52,822 bases of DNA, from positions 1 to 52,822 of the forward strand of contig CAMUAR010000022.1 in NCBI GenBank assembly GCA_947086895.1, given 5' to 3'. The stretch's first letter is position 1, and every line of letters starts with the position of its first letter. Shown one piece after another: positions 25,208 to 33,147 of the stretch. The position numbers were made by a program, and so were the translations under genes. The notes beneath the pieces are model-generated. The model saw nothing but the letters and a program-made list of their open reading frames with translations. It made no database searches and was not told the DNA's origin. The stretch comes from an uncultured Lachnospiraceae bacterium (GTDB taxonomy: Bacteria > Bacillota > Clostridia > Lachnospirales > Lachnospiraceae).

Positions 25208-25261
25208 TAGAGATTTAAAAATCAGTTTCGAAAAAATATCACAGAACTTAGTATTGTTTAT

Positions 25262-25293
25262 GCCGCAGGCAGGCGGCAGAATGTGAGGCCATT
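25262..25293 (+). promoter_or_regulatory. Hairpin abutting the ribosome binding site of clpC
   Basis: GCCGC (25262-25266) / GCGGC (25273-25277) is followed at once by AGAATGTGAGG and the ATG at 25294. The arrangement is nearly identical to 1001-1030 before the DUF2461 gene. Confidence 0.5.
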
Positions 25294-27786
25294 ATGGAAG
25301 AAAGATTTACGGAAAATGCGAGGGAGGCGGTGCGTCACGCAACAGCGACGGCTTACGAGCTGACACATAATTATATCGGGACAGAACACATTTTGATCGG
25401 TCTTACCAAAGCGGACGGCGTTGCGGGCAGAGTGCTCTCAGAACATGATGTGGATGAGGAAAAGCTGCTGGATCTGGTCAGTCAGTTGATTGCGCCGACA
25501 AACGGTGTCAAAGTGATGGAAAGAGACAATTTTACCCCGCGCGCACGAAAGATCTTTGAGGCAGCAGGCAGAGAAAGCCAGAGGATGAAATCGGCGCGCA
25601 TCGGCACAGAGCATATACTTTTAGCGCTTTTGCGCGAGGCGGATTGTATTGCGGTGCGCCTGCTCAACACTTTGGGAGTCAATCTGCAAAAGCTTTATAT
25701 GGACACAATGGCGGCTATGGGAGTTGATACGGCAGCGATGAAAAATGGGTTTGGCGGCGCAAAGATAAGATCGCGGGGACGCCAGCAGACGCCGACGCTA
25801 AATCAGTACAGCCGTGATTTGACACAGTTTGCGAGAGAAGGGCGGCTTGACCCAGTGATCGGGCGGGAAACGGAGATTCAAAGAGTAATCCAGATCTTAA
25901 GCCGAAGGACAAAAAACAATCCTTGCCTGGTCGGTGAGCCTGGTGTTGGAAAAACAGCGGTGGCGGAGGGACTTGCACAAAAAATTGCAGACGGGGATGT
26001 GCCGGATGTTATTGCGGACAAGCGGGTTATGACATTGGATTTGTCCGGGATGGTAGCTGGGTCAAAATACCGCGGCGAGTTTGAGGAGCGCATTAAAAGA
26101 GTGATTGGAGAAGTGGTTGCAGATGGAAATGTTCTTCTGTTTCTCGACGAGCTTCACACAATTATCGGCGCGGGCGGCGCGGAGGGTGCAATCGATGCGT
26201 CAAATATTTTAAAGCCGTCGCTTGCACGCGGAGAAATTCAGCTGATTGGGGCGACGACAAGGGAAGAATACCGGAAGCATATTGAGAAGGATGCGGCGCT
26301 TGAGCGGCGTTTCCAGCCGGTGGTAGTCGAGGAACCAGGGGAGGAAGAAGCGATTCAGATTTTGATGGGACTTCGGTCAAACTACGAGGAGCATCACAAT
26401 GTAGCGATACAGGACGAGGCGCTCTTTGCGGCGGTGAAGCTGTCAAGCCGCTATGTCAACGATCGATTTCTTCCAGACAAGGCGATTGATGTGATGGACG
26501 AGGCCGCCTCCCGCGTGCGCCTTGGCGCTTACGCGCCGTCTCCGAAAATGAAAGAACTTGAGGAGAAAATTGCACAGTATGAAAAAGAAAAAGAGCAGGC
26601 AATTAAGGCGGAAGAATTTGAGCGTGCGGGAGATCTAAGCAAAAAACAGGCGCGCGCAAGGGACGGGCTTGAGCAGCTGCGAAAAAAGCGAAATGAGGAG
26701 AGGGAAGTCGCAAAGCTTTTTGTCGGCGCGGAAGAAATTGCGGACGTGGTATCGCAGTGGACCGGGATACCATTAAAGAAACTGAAAGAGGAGGAGGGCG
26801 AGCGGCTGCTTCGGCTGGAAGATACTTTGCATGAGCGCGTAGTAGGGCAGCAGGAAGCTGTGGCGGCAGTGGCAAAAGCAATCAGGCGGGGAAGAGTAGG
26901 ATTAAAAGATCCAAACCGGCCAATTGGTTCATTTTTGTTTCTCGGACCGACCGGCGTCGGAAAAACAGAACTTTCCAAAGCGCTTGCGGAGGCAATGTTT
27001 GGAAATGAGAGCGCAATGATACGTGTCGATATGACAGAATATATGGAAAAGCACAGCGTTTCCCGAATGATCGGTTCGCCGCCGGGATATGTTGGATATG
27101 ATGAAGGCGGGCAGTTAAGCGAGAAAGTGCGAAAAAATCCATACTCTGTTATTTTGTTTGACGAAATTGAGAAAGCCCACCCAGATATTTTTAATATTCT
27201 GCTTCAGATTCTTGACGATGGGCATGTGACAGATTCGCAGGGGCGGAAGGTGAGTTTTAAAAATACGATTATTATTATGACTTCCAACGCCGGCGCGCAG
27301 AGTATTGTATCTCCGAAAAGACTTGGATTTTCAGGGGCGGCGGATGAAAACGCAGATTACAATAAGATGCGCGACGGTGTAATGGACGAGGTGAAACGCC
27401 TGTTTAAGCCGGAGTTTTTAAATCGTATCGATGAGATGATTGTGTTCCATTCGCTGACGAGAAACGATATTCGACAGATTGTCGAGATTATGGTGGAAAC
27501 CATATCAAAACGCTGTTTTTCCCATATAGGAATAAAGTTGAAGTCGGAAGATTCGCTGCTTGATTATTTGGCGGAAAAGGGATTTGATGAAAAGTATGGA
27601 GCGAGACCGCTGCGCCGCGCGATTCAGTCCGAAGTTGAGGATCGGCTTGCCGAGGAGATTTTGGAAGGTCGTATAAAAGACGGGGATACGGTAACGCTCA
27701 GCTATCAGGATGCTTTAAAAGTGCAAGTACGCCATAAACGGCAGAAAAAATCAGATACTGCAGCGGCGAAACAGAAATCAAAGTAG
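25294..27786 (+). CDS. clpC: ATP-dependent Clp protease ATP-binding subunit ClpC
   Basis: This 830-residue AAA+ unfoldase feeds substrates to ClpP. Two N-terminal Clp repeats (about residues 5-145, with TEHILIGLTKADG and TEHILLALLREAD) are followed by AAA-1 with Walker A GEPGVGKTA (about 212). A middle domain with a UVR-like segment (EKEQAIKAEEFERAGDLSKK, about 428-447) identifies ClpC rather than ClpA/B/E. AAA-2 has Walker A GPTGVGKTE (about 550) and MTEYMEKHSVSRMIGSPPGY. The C-terminus is Lys-rich. The operon places it under the GntR regulator with the arginine kinase that marks its substrates. clpP itself lies separately at 43357. Confidence 0.97.
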   Translation: MEERFTENAREAVRHATATAYELTHNYIGTEHILIGLTKADGVAGRVLSEHDVDEEKLLDLVSQLIAPTNGVKVMERDNFTPRARKIFEAAGRESQRMKSARIGTEHILLALLREADCIAVRLLNTLGVNLQKLYMDTMAAMGVDTAAMKNGFGGAKIRSRGRQQTPTLNQYSRDLTQFAREGRLDPVIGRETEIQRVIQILSRRTKNNPCLVGEPGVGKTAVAEGLAQKIADGDVPDVIADKRVMTLDLSGMVAGSKYRGEFEERIKRVIGEVVADGNVLLFLDELHTIIGAGGAEGAIDASNILKPSLARGEIQLIGATTREEYRKHIEKDAALERRFQPVVVEEPGEEEAIQILMGLRSNYEEHHNVAIQDEALFAAVKLSSRYVNDRFLPDKAIDVMDEAASRVRLGAYAPSPKMKELEEKIAQYEKEKEQAIKAEEFERAGDLSKKQARARDGLEQLRKKRNEEREVAKLFVGAEEIADVVSQWTGIPLKKLKEEEGERLLRLEDTLHERVVGQQEAVAAVAKAIRRGRVGLKDPNRPIGSFLFLGPTGVGKTELSKALAEAMFGNESAMIRVDMTEYMEKHSVSRMIGSPPGYVGYDEGGQLSEKVRKNPYSVILFDEIEKAHPDIFNILLQILDDGHVTDSQGRKVSFKNTIIIMTSNAGAQSIVSPKRLGFSGAADENADYNKMRDGVMDEVKRLFKPEFLNRIDEMIVFHSLTRNDIRQIVEIMVETISKRCFSHIGIKLKSEDSLLDYLAEKGFDEKYGARPLRRAIQSEVEDRLAEEILEGRIKDGDTVTLSYQDALKVQVRHKRQKKSDTAAAKQKSK

Positions 27787-27890
27787 CAGGGCAGATGCCG
27801 ATACTTTCACAGGAACCGCATGAAAAACAGTAGAAAAATTATTTGAATTGTGGTATGATTATGCTACAAAAACGAGATTCCCAGAGAGAA

Positions 27891-27931
27891 GTGCGGCGGG
27901 GGAAGCCGCACAGGGAAGAATGGAGGATAGG
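27891..27931 (+). promoter_or_regulatory. Hairpin plus ribosome binding site before the 27932 gene
   Basis: GTGCGGC (27891-27897) / GCCGCAC (27905-27911) is followed by AGGGAAGAATGGAGG and the ATG. A weak promoter with an extended -10 (TATGAT, 27854-27859) lies upstream. Confidence 0.4.
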
Positions 27932-28339
27932 ATGAGCATAGAATTGATTCGCAGGGAAGAAGACGGAACCATAAGCTTTGGTGATTTCACACTTGAGACA
28001 AAATCGAAGGTGAATGATTTCGAATTTTGCGGCGATTTATATAAAGTAAAGTCATACTATGAAATAACAAAGTTGGAGAGAAATGGTCTGTTTGTGTATG
28101 AATCTGTCCCAGGAACAGCGGTAGAGCACTTTGGTGTTACGGATAAGGAAGTGTCGTTTGTGGTGAAGGCGGCGGAGGATGTACAGATTACTCTGGAGCT
28201 TGAACCAGAAAAAGAATACAAAATATTTATAAACAATACCAATGTGGGAAAAATGAAAACAAACCTTGGAGGAAAACTTGTATTGAGCGTAGAGTTGAAA
28301 CAGTCGGAAAGCGCGTATGTCACAGTTGTAAAGTGCTGA
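27932..28339 (+). CDS. Small conserved protein of the type often labelled 'endosialidase' in Lachnospiraceae
   Basis: This 135-residue soluble protein starts SIELIRREEDGTISFGDFTL and contains KVNDFEFCGDLYKVKSYYEI, ERNGLFVYESVPGTAVEHF and GKMKTNLGGKLVLSVELK. I recognise this pattern as a small Lachnospiraceae family that databases often call endosialidase; no catalytic site supports that name and I treat the function as unknown. It is predicted to be mostly beta. ATG 27932 follows GGAGG. radA begins 12 bases after its stop, so the two may be co-transcribed. Confidence 0.6.
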   Translation: MSIELIRREEDGTISFGDFTLETKSKVNDFEFCGDLYKVKSYYEITKLERNGLFVYESVPGTAVEHFGVTDKEVSFVVKAAEDVQITLELEPEKEYKIFINNTNVGKMKTNLGGKLVLSVELKQSESAYVTVVKC

Positions 28340-28351
28340 TCGGAGAGCAGG

Positions 28352-29737
28352 ATGGCAGGAAAAGCAAAGTTGGTTTACTTCTGCAAGGAATGCGGCTTTG
28401 AGTCGTCAAAATGGCTGGGGCAGTGTCCTGGCTGTAAGCAGTGGAATACTTTTGTTGAGGAGCCAAATGCCAAACCTTTGTCGGCTCGCAGACAGGCTGT
28501 CGGACCGGGCGCTGCCGCGCCAGTTCCTCAGCGTCTTGCGGAGGTAGCTTACGGGGAGCAAGAGCGCAAGAGTACAGGGATCGGCGAGCTGGACAGGGTG
28601 CTTGGCGGCGGAATTGTCGCGGGTTCTTTGGTGCTTGTCGGCGGCGATCCTGGTATTGGAAAATCGACGCTTCTTTTACAGATGTGCGGAAAGTTAGCTC
28701 AGGGGGATTGTCATGTACTGTATATTTCAGGGGAGGAGTCGCCGCAGCAGATTAAGATGCGTGCCGACCGCCTGGACAATCCAGGAGAAAAACTTTGGCT
28801 TCTTGCCGAGACAAGTCTGGATGTTATTGAGGCGGTAGTTGGGGAACAAAAGCCAAAGATTGTTGTGATCGACTCGATTCAGACAATGTACCGCGAGGAT
28901 GTCGCGGCATCACCGGGCAGTGTAAGTCAGGTTCGGGAGACGACAGGGAGTCTTCTGCGCATTGCCAAAGGACAGGGAATCACAATTTTTATTGTCGGTC
29001 ATGTGACAAAAGAAGGCGTGGTGGCGGGTCCGCGCGTCCTTGAGCATATGGTGGATACCGTGCTTTATTTTGAGGGGGACAAAGCGGCGTCATACCGTAT
29101 TTTAAGGGCGGTGAAAAACCGCTTTGGCTCCACAAATGAGATCGGCGTGTTTGAAATGAGGCAGAACGGGCTGGAGGAAGTACAAAATCCATCAGAATAT
29201 ATGCTGGAGGGGCGACCGGAGGGAGAGCCAGGTTCCGTGGTTGCCGCGATGGTCGAGGGAAGCAGGACGATGCTTGTGGAAGTGCAGGCGCTTGTCTGTC
29301 AGACAAACTTTAATATGCCCCGAAGAACGGCGGCAGGCACGGACTACAATCGAGTTACTCTTTTGCTTGCAGTGCTGGAAAAGCGAACAGGTATTGAACT
29401 TTCATTCTGTGATGCTTATGTTAATGTGGCGGGAGGAATGAAAGTCAATGAACCTGCGCTTGACTTGGCTGTTGTGTTCGCTATATTGTCGAGCTACAAA
29501 AATAAGGCTGTCCCAGAGCATACAATCGTGTTTGGCGAGGTCGGGCTGACTGGTGAGGTGCGAGCGGTGGCGATGGCAGAACAGCGCGTGGCGGAGGCGG
29601 AAAAGCTCGGTTATGCACAGTGTATTCTGCCTTATGCAAATATGGAGAATATTAAAAAAAATGGGATGGTAGCTGGAAAGATTCGTTTGACAGGAGTACG
29701 GAATGTCAGGGAGCTCTTTGGATTGTTTGAGAGGTAA
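28352..29737 (+). CDS. radA: DNA repair protein RadA
   Basis: This 461-residue protein promotes branch migration and processing of recombination intermediates. A C4 zinc finger lies at the N-terminus (CKECGFESSKWLGQCPGCKQ, about residues 10-29). A RecA-like ATPase follows with Walker A GGDPGIGKSTLLLQ and Walker B VVIDSIQTMY, then the RadA signature KNRFGSTNEIG, and a C-terminal Lon-protease-like domain (GGMKVNEPALDLAVVFAILS). The length is typical. A GGAGAGCAGG site precedes the ATG. Confidence 0.96.
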   Translation: MAGKAKLVYFCKECGFESSKWLGQCPGCKQWNTFVEEPNAKPLSARRQAVGPGAAAPVPQRLAEVAYGEQERKSTGIGELDRVLGGGIVAGSLVLVGGDPGIGKSTLLLQMCGKLAQGDCHVLYISGEESPQQIKMRADRLDNPGEKLWLLAETSLDVIEAVVGEQKPKIVVIDSIQTMYREDVAASPGSVSQVRETTGSLLRIAKGQGITIFIVGHVTKEGVVAGPRVLEHMVDTVLYFEGDKAASYRILRAVKNRFGSTNEIGVFEMRQNGLEEVQNPSEYMLEGRPEGEPGSVVAAMVEGSRTMLVEVQALVCQTNFNMPRRTAAGTDYNRVTLLLAVLEKRTGIELSFCDAYVNVAGGMKVNEPALDLAVVFAILSSYKNKAVPEHTIVFGEVGLTGEVRAVAMAEQRVAEAEKLGYAQCILPYANMENIKKNGMVAGKIRLTGVRNVRELFGLFER

Positions 29738-29741
29738 CAGT

Positions 29742-30152
29742 ATGTCAAATTGCAAGGACAACAATATGCAGGAAGGGCTTCGTCGGCTGCAGAAAGCACA
29801 GCTCGCAGTAGGTCAGAGCGCGTTTCATGCGATCAATGAACACGATAAGCTGATGCGGCTGCTTCAGGAACTTTTAGCCGAGGCGGATGAAATGTTTGGC
29901 AGTATGGATATCATCAATATGGAAATAATATCCATGCTTGCAGAATCAGGAATTACCGACGAGCAGAGAGAAAATTTTTCCCAAATGAATGATCAGAATG
30001 CCATTATGACAGGACGACTGCTTGACCGACTGCAAGGTATTTTAGTGGAAGCGGAGGTTGGGAGCCAGACCATACATAAAATGGAGGAGGACATTGCAAT
30101 GGCACAAGATGCGGTGGATCTGCTTCGTGAGGTCACAGAGTTTCTGACATAA
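29742..30152 (+). CDS. Hypothetical helical protein, 136 residues
   Basis: I do not recognise this protein. It is soluble and almost wholly helical, with long acidic and hydrophobic heptad-like stretches (HDKLMRLLQELLAEADEMFG, and a later ILVEAEVGSQTIHKMEED). It could be a coiled-coil adaptor. ATG 29742 lies 5 bases after the radA stop, with GAGG inside the end of radA, so it is probably translated from the radA transcript. No transmembrane segment or known motif is visible. Confidence 0.65.
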   Translation: MSNCKDNNMQEGLRRLQKAQLAVGQSAFHAINEHDKLMRLLQELLAEADEMFGSMDIINMEIISMLAESGITDEQRENFSQMNDQNAIMTGRLLDRLQGILVEAEVGSQTIHKMEEDIAMAQDAVDLLREVTEFLT

Positions 30153-30236
30153 TAACTGTTTGCAAAAGCGTTGCATTCCGGTTCAGTTTTCAACGAACCA
30201 GTCTGTCACAAAAAAGCTACGGAAATGGGGATGGCA

Positions 30237-31688
30237 ATGAAGTGTATACGGAAAAGGGCAGCTTGTATTTTCGCTGTGATGGTCATGCTTACTTCCTGCG
30301 GGAAAAGTGAGCCAGAAAATAATGGCATCGTTGCGATCGATGTCGTAAAAAATTATGAACACAAGACAAGGGTGGAGGTGGCGGAGCCAACGCCAGATGT
30401 CAATATTCCTCCAGATCCGACAAAAGAGCCAACACCGACAGGAACTTTGCCTGCGGATAATGATTTTGAAGAAACAAACGATACCGTATATGTTGCTGTG
30501 TCAACATTAAACCTGCGCAAAGGACCGTCAACTGATACAGAAATCGTTGCGAAAGCGGTTTACGGCGATTCGTTTACCCGCGTGGCAAAAGGAAAAAATG
30601 GGTGGGACAAACTTTTGTATGAAGGGCAGGAAGTGTATGCCTTTGCCGATTATTTATCTGTAAAAGAAATAAAAAAACAGTCAGCGACAGGACTTTCCGG
30701 GTTGATCGCTGATTCCAAAAAAAAAATGAAAATCGTTGACACCTCGAAACAGATTTACTCCTATGATGAAATGTGTGCTGATCTTTTGGAGCTGGCTGCG
30801 GCTTATCCAGAACAGGTAAGCTATACAAATTTGGCGGTGACTGAGGACGGCAGAAATGTGTATTGTGCTGTTGTTGGAAACTCTGGTGCAAAAAAAGCGG
30901 TACTGATTCAAGCTGGTATCCATGCAAGAGAATACATGACTTGTATGCTTGTGATGAATCAGCTTGAATTTTATCTTGCTTATGCACAGGAGGCAATTTA
31001 TGCAGAAAAAAATGTAGGGGATATGTTAAAGCAGGTGGCGTTCTATATAGTGCCGATGGTAAATCCCGATGGAATAGCGATCAGCCAGTACGGTTTGGAT
31101 GGTATTCAGAGTGTCTCTGTGCGCGAGAAAGTGCAGGAGTGGTATCAGGCGGATAAAGAAGCAGGAAGAACGAGTGCTTCTTTATCGGATTATATGAAAT
31201 ACTGGAAAGCGAACGCGCGCGGTGTTGATCTAAATCGCAATTTTTCTTATGGATTTCGGGAGTATGGTGGTTTTCCTGCTCCGTCCTCACAAAAATACAA
31301 GGGAACTTTTGCCGGTTCAGAGGCAGAAACAGCAGCGTTAATACAGCTGACGGAGGAAGTTCATCCAGTTTTTACGATCAGTTATCATGCGACAGGAAGT
31401 GTGATTTATTGGGATTACGGGCAGACAGGAGAACTTCGGCAGCGCTGTGAGGAACTAGTAGAAAAAATACATTTTGTAAATGGCAATGAGATTCGATATG
31501 CCGTTTCCGATAAGCAGGATGCTGCCGGGTATGGAGATTGGTGTGTTATGGAGAAGGGAATACCATCCGCCACGATAGAGATCGGCGTTGGCGCAGCTCC
31601 TCTTGTGATCGGGGAATACAGTGATATTTGGGAACGCAACGCTCCATTATGGGCAGCATTAGCAGATTTTGCGCTTTCCGTGGAATAA
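30237..31688 (+). CDS. Lipoprotein with SH3 domain and M14 zinc carboxypeptidase domain
   Basis: This 483-residue protein begins with a lipoprotein signal (MKCIRKRAACIFAVMVMLTS then C, lipobox LTSC). A Pro-rich linker (TPDVNIPPDPTKEPTPTGTL) precedes an SH3 domain (VSTLNLRKGPSTDTEIVAKA). An M14 peptidase domain has the zinc ligands HAREYMT (HxxE) and SYHATGSVIYWDYG. The substrate Arg region is GVDLNRNFSYGF, and the catalytic Glu lies in SATIEIGV. It likely trims peptidoglycan stem peptides at the cell surface. Three in-frame ATGs lie close together (30225, 30231, 30237); I choose the last because GGGGAT then serves as the ribosome binding site. No close neighbour shares the pathway. Confidence 0.85.
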   Translation: MKCIRKRAACIFAVMVMLTSCGKSEPENNGIVAIDVVKNYEHKTRVEVAEPTPDVNIPPDPTKEPTPTGTLPADNDFEETNDTVYVAVSTLNLRKGPSTDTEIVAKAVYGDSFTRVAKGKNGWDKLLYEGQEVYAFADYLSVKEIKKQSATGLSGLIADSKKKMKIVDTSKQIYSYDEMCADLLELAAAYPEQVSYTNLAVTEDGRNVYCAVVGNSGAKKAVLIQAGIHAREYMTCMLVMNQLEFYLAYAQEAIYAEKNVGDMLKQVAFYIVPMVNPDGIAISQYGLDGIQSVSVREKVQEWYQADKEAGRTSASLSDYMKYWKANARGVDLNRNFSYGFREYGGFPAPSSQKYKGTFAGSEAETAALIQLTEEVHPVFTISYHATGSVIYWDYGQTGELRQRCEELVEKIHFVNGNEIRYAVSDKQDAAGYGDWCVMEKGIPSATIEIGVGAAPLVIGEYSDIWERNAPLWAALADFALSVE

Positions 31689-31724
31689 AGAGCAAAAAAA
31701 AATCAATAAAGGAGAAAATGTGAG

Positions 31725-32303
31725 ATGAGTGATAATATGGTGTTGCTTTCGCAGGGTGAAATTGATTCCTTGTTAGATTTTTTAAAACAGCAAAAGAGCA
31801 AATTTGGCAATGAAGTGATGGATCAGGAGAGCGTTGACCGTTTGATTTCTCTGCTTCGCACGGACAGTTCTAGAAATGTTAAGTTCGATACCGTTGTGCC
31901 GGAGATGAAGAGAGGCAGCGGGAATGCCCTGATTCGCATTGAGGAGATTGGAAGCCTGAAGGAGCAGCAGCAAAACTGCAAACTTGAATGTGAGATGGAT
32001 CAAGGTACGGGCTATATCCGTATTTTTTGCTATGATAAGGTATCGGATAAAAAATATTATATTACACCGAAATGTATGGAACAAATGCGCTATATCAGTG
32101 GTGATAACAGCGAGTGGGGGCGGGCTGTAGTGCCTTTAACCTTCGACCAGATCGCAGTGCTGTTCTCTGTAAAGTACAGTAAAGCTACGTTTGATAAAAT
32201 AACGGCGATTTTTACAGAAAGGATGTACGGGGAAGCAGGAGCAAATATTTCGGATCTCTATATGCCGACAGCGTACAATTTAATTCACCATCTCAGTGAC
32301 TGA
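31725..32303 (+). CDS. Hypothetical protein with FliM/FliN-like N-terminal motif
   Basis: This 192-residue protein begins MSDNMVLLSQGEIDSLLDFL, which matches the LSQ[DE]EIDxLL peptide that opens FliM and binds phospho-CheY. The remainder (for example NALIRIEEIGSLKEQQQNCK and PTAYNLIHHLSD) is not FliM and I do not recognise it. No flagellar or chemotaxis gene lies within the window. It could be a response-regulator partner or the motif could be coincidental. It is 36 bases downstream of the carboxypeptidase gene, with GGAG upstream of its ATG. Confidence 0.6.
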   Translation: MSDNMVLLSQGEIDSLLDFLKQQKSKFGNEVMDQESVDRLISLLRTDSSRNVKFDTVVPEMKRGSGNALIRIEEIGSLKEQQQNCKLECEMDQGTGYIRIFCYDKVSDKKYYITPKCMEQMRYISGDNSEWGRAVVPLTFDQIAVLFSVKYSKATFDKITAIFTERMYGEAGANISDLYMPTAYNLIHHLSD

Positions 32304-32653
32304 TTTTTGATAAAAAATAGAGGCTGTCACGAAAATTTACAAAAATTTTGAAGAAAAGGGTGCATTTTCCGGCGAGATTCATTTCTAGGGCTTAAAATTG
32401 GGTTATTTGGGAAAATGTTACTTTTATAAAAGCTACAATCATGGGGGATTATGGAAACCTTTTTCCTGCAAATTTCACAAAAAATGACGGTAAAAACAGT
32501 CTGAAATCAAGAAAAGCCAAGGGATTGACGTAAAAACCAAACTGTGGTATATATAATGGCATAAAATATCTCGATACCATTACCAAGAAGGAAGGTTGCC
32601 TTAGTACTGTAGGTATCACAGACAAGGTGTTTTATGAAAAAGGGGCTTAGATT
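32304..32653 (+). promoter_or_regulatory. Intergenic region with promoter and possible 5' hairpin of the HPr-like gene
   Basis: This 350-base gap has a promoter TTGACG (32525-32530), a 17-base spacer and TATATA (32548-32553). The leader between about 32560 and 32653 carries GATACC / GGTATC arms (near 32573 and 32611) that could close a hairpin. The first 200 bases show no gene and no terminator that I can identify with confidence. Confidence 0.4.
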
Positions 32654-32875
32654 ATGGAATTAAAAAAGGTGAAATTTAATCAGGTTGACGAGGTAAAGGA
32701 GTTTGTCAGCGCAGCTGTCAAGTGTGATTTTGATATCGACGTAACCTATAATAAAGTTATTGTAGATGCAAAATCGTTTCTTGGAGTATTAAGTTTAGCG
32801 TCACTGCCAGTTGTTGTTGAAATGCATGGTGAGAACAATCACTTTCAGAGTGTCTGCCAGAAATTTGCGTGCTGA
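32654..32875 (+). CDS. HPr-like phosphocarrier homologue lacking the active-site histidine
   Basis: This 73-residue protein aligns with the HPr fold: VDEVKEFVSAAVKCDFDIDV corresponds to the first helix and strand, and VIVDAKSFLGVLSLASL matches the KSIMGVMSL segment around Ser46 of HPr. The His15 region of true HPr has no histidine here. The Lys-Ser of the regulatory site is retained. It is therefore unlikely to carry phosphate from PTS enzyme I and may instead be a regulatory paralogue, as in other Lachnospiraceae. It is transcribed alone and is followed by a strong terminator. Confidence 0.75.
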   Translation: MELKKVKFNQVDEVKEFVSAAVKCDFDIDVTYNKVIVDAKSFLGVLSLASLPVVVEMHGENNHFQSVCQKFAC

Positions 32876-32928
32876 TTTTACGGGCAAAAGATGCGAGGGG
32901 CATCAAAACAGGAAAACAAAAACTTGGG

Positions 32929-32960
32929 AAACCGGCTTCTTTTCGGAAGCCGGTTTTTTT
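32929..32960 (+). terminator. Intrinsic terminator of the HPr-like gene
   Basis: AACCGGCTTC (32930-32939) / GAAGCCGGTT (32946-32955) followed by a T-run. Confidence 0.85.
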
Positions 32961-33074
32961 GTGTACAAGATATTGTTTTACTTAAAGCGGAAAGAAAATG
33001 GAGCGTTATCTTTGTAAAATTTTATAGAAAATACAGAACTATTATAAATTATCATGAAAACTTAAAGATACAGC

Positions 33075-33103
33075 TTGAAAAATAAGAAGGAAAACGATAT
33101 ACT
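33075..33103 (+). promoter_or_regulatory. Promoter of tgt-yajC
   Basis: TTGAAA (33075-33080), a 17-base spacer and TATACT (33098-33103), about 45 bases before the tgt start. Confidence 0.6.
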
Positions 33104-33147
33104 GTTTAACATGTCATATAAAACACAGTAAAGAAAGGAATAAATAA

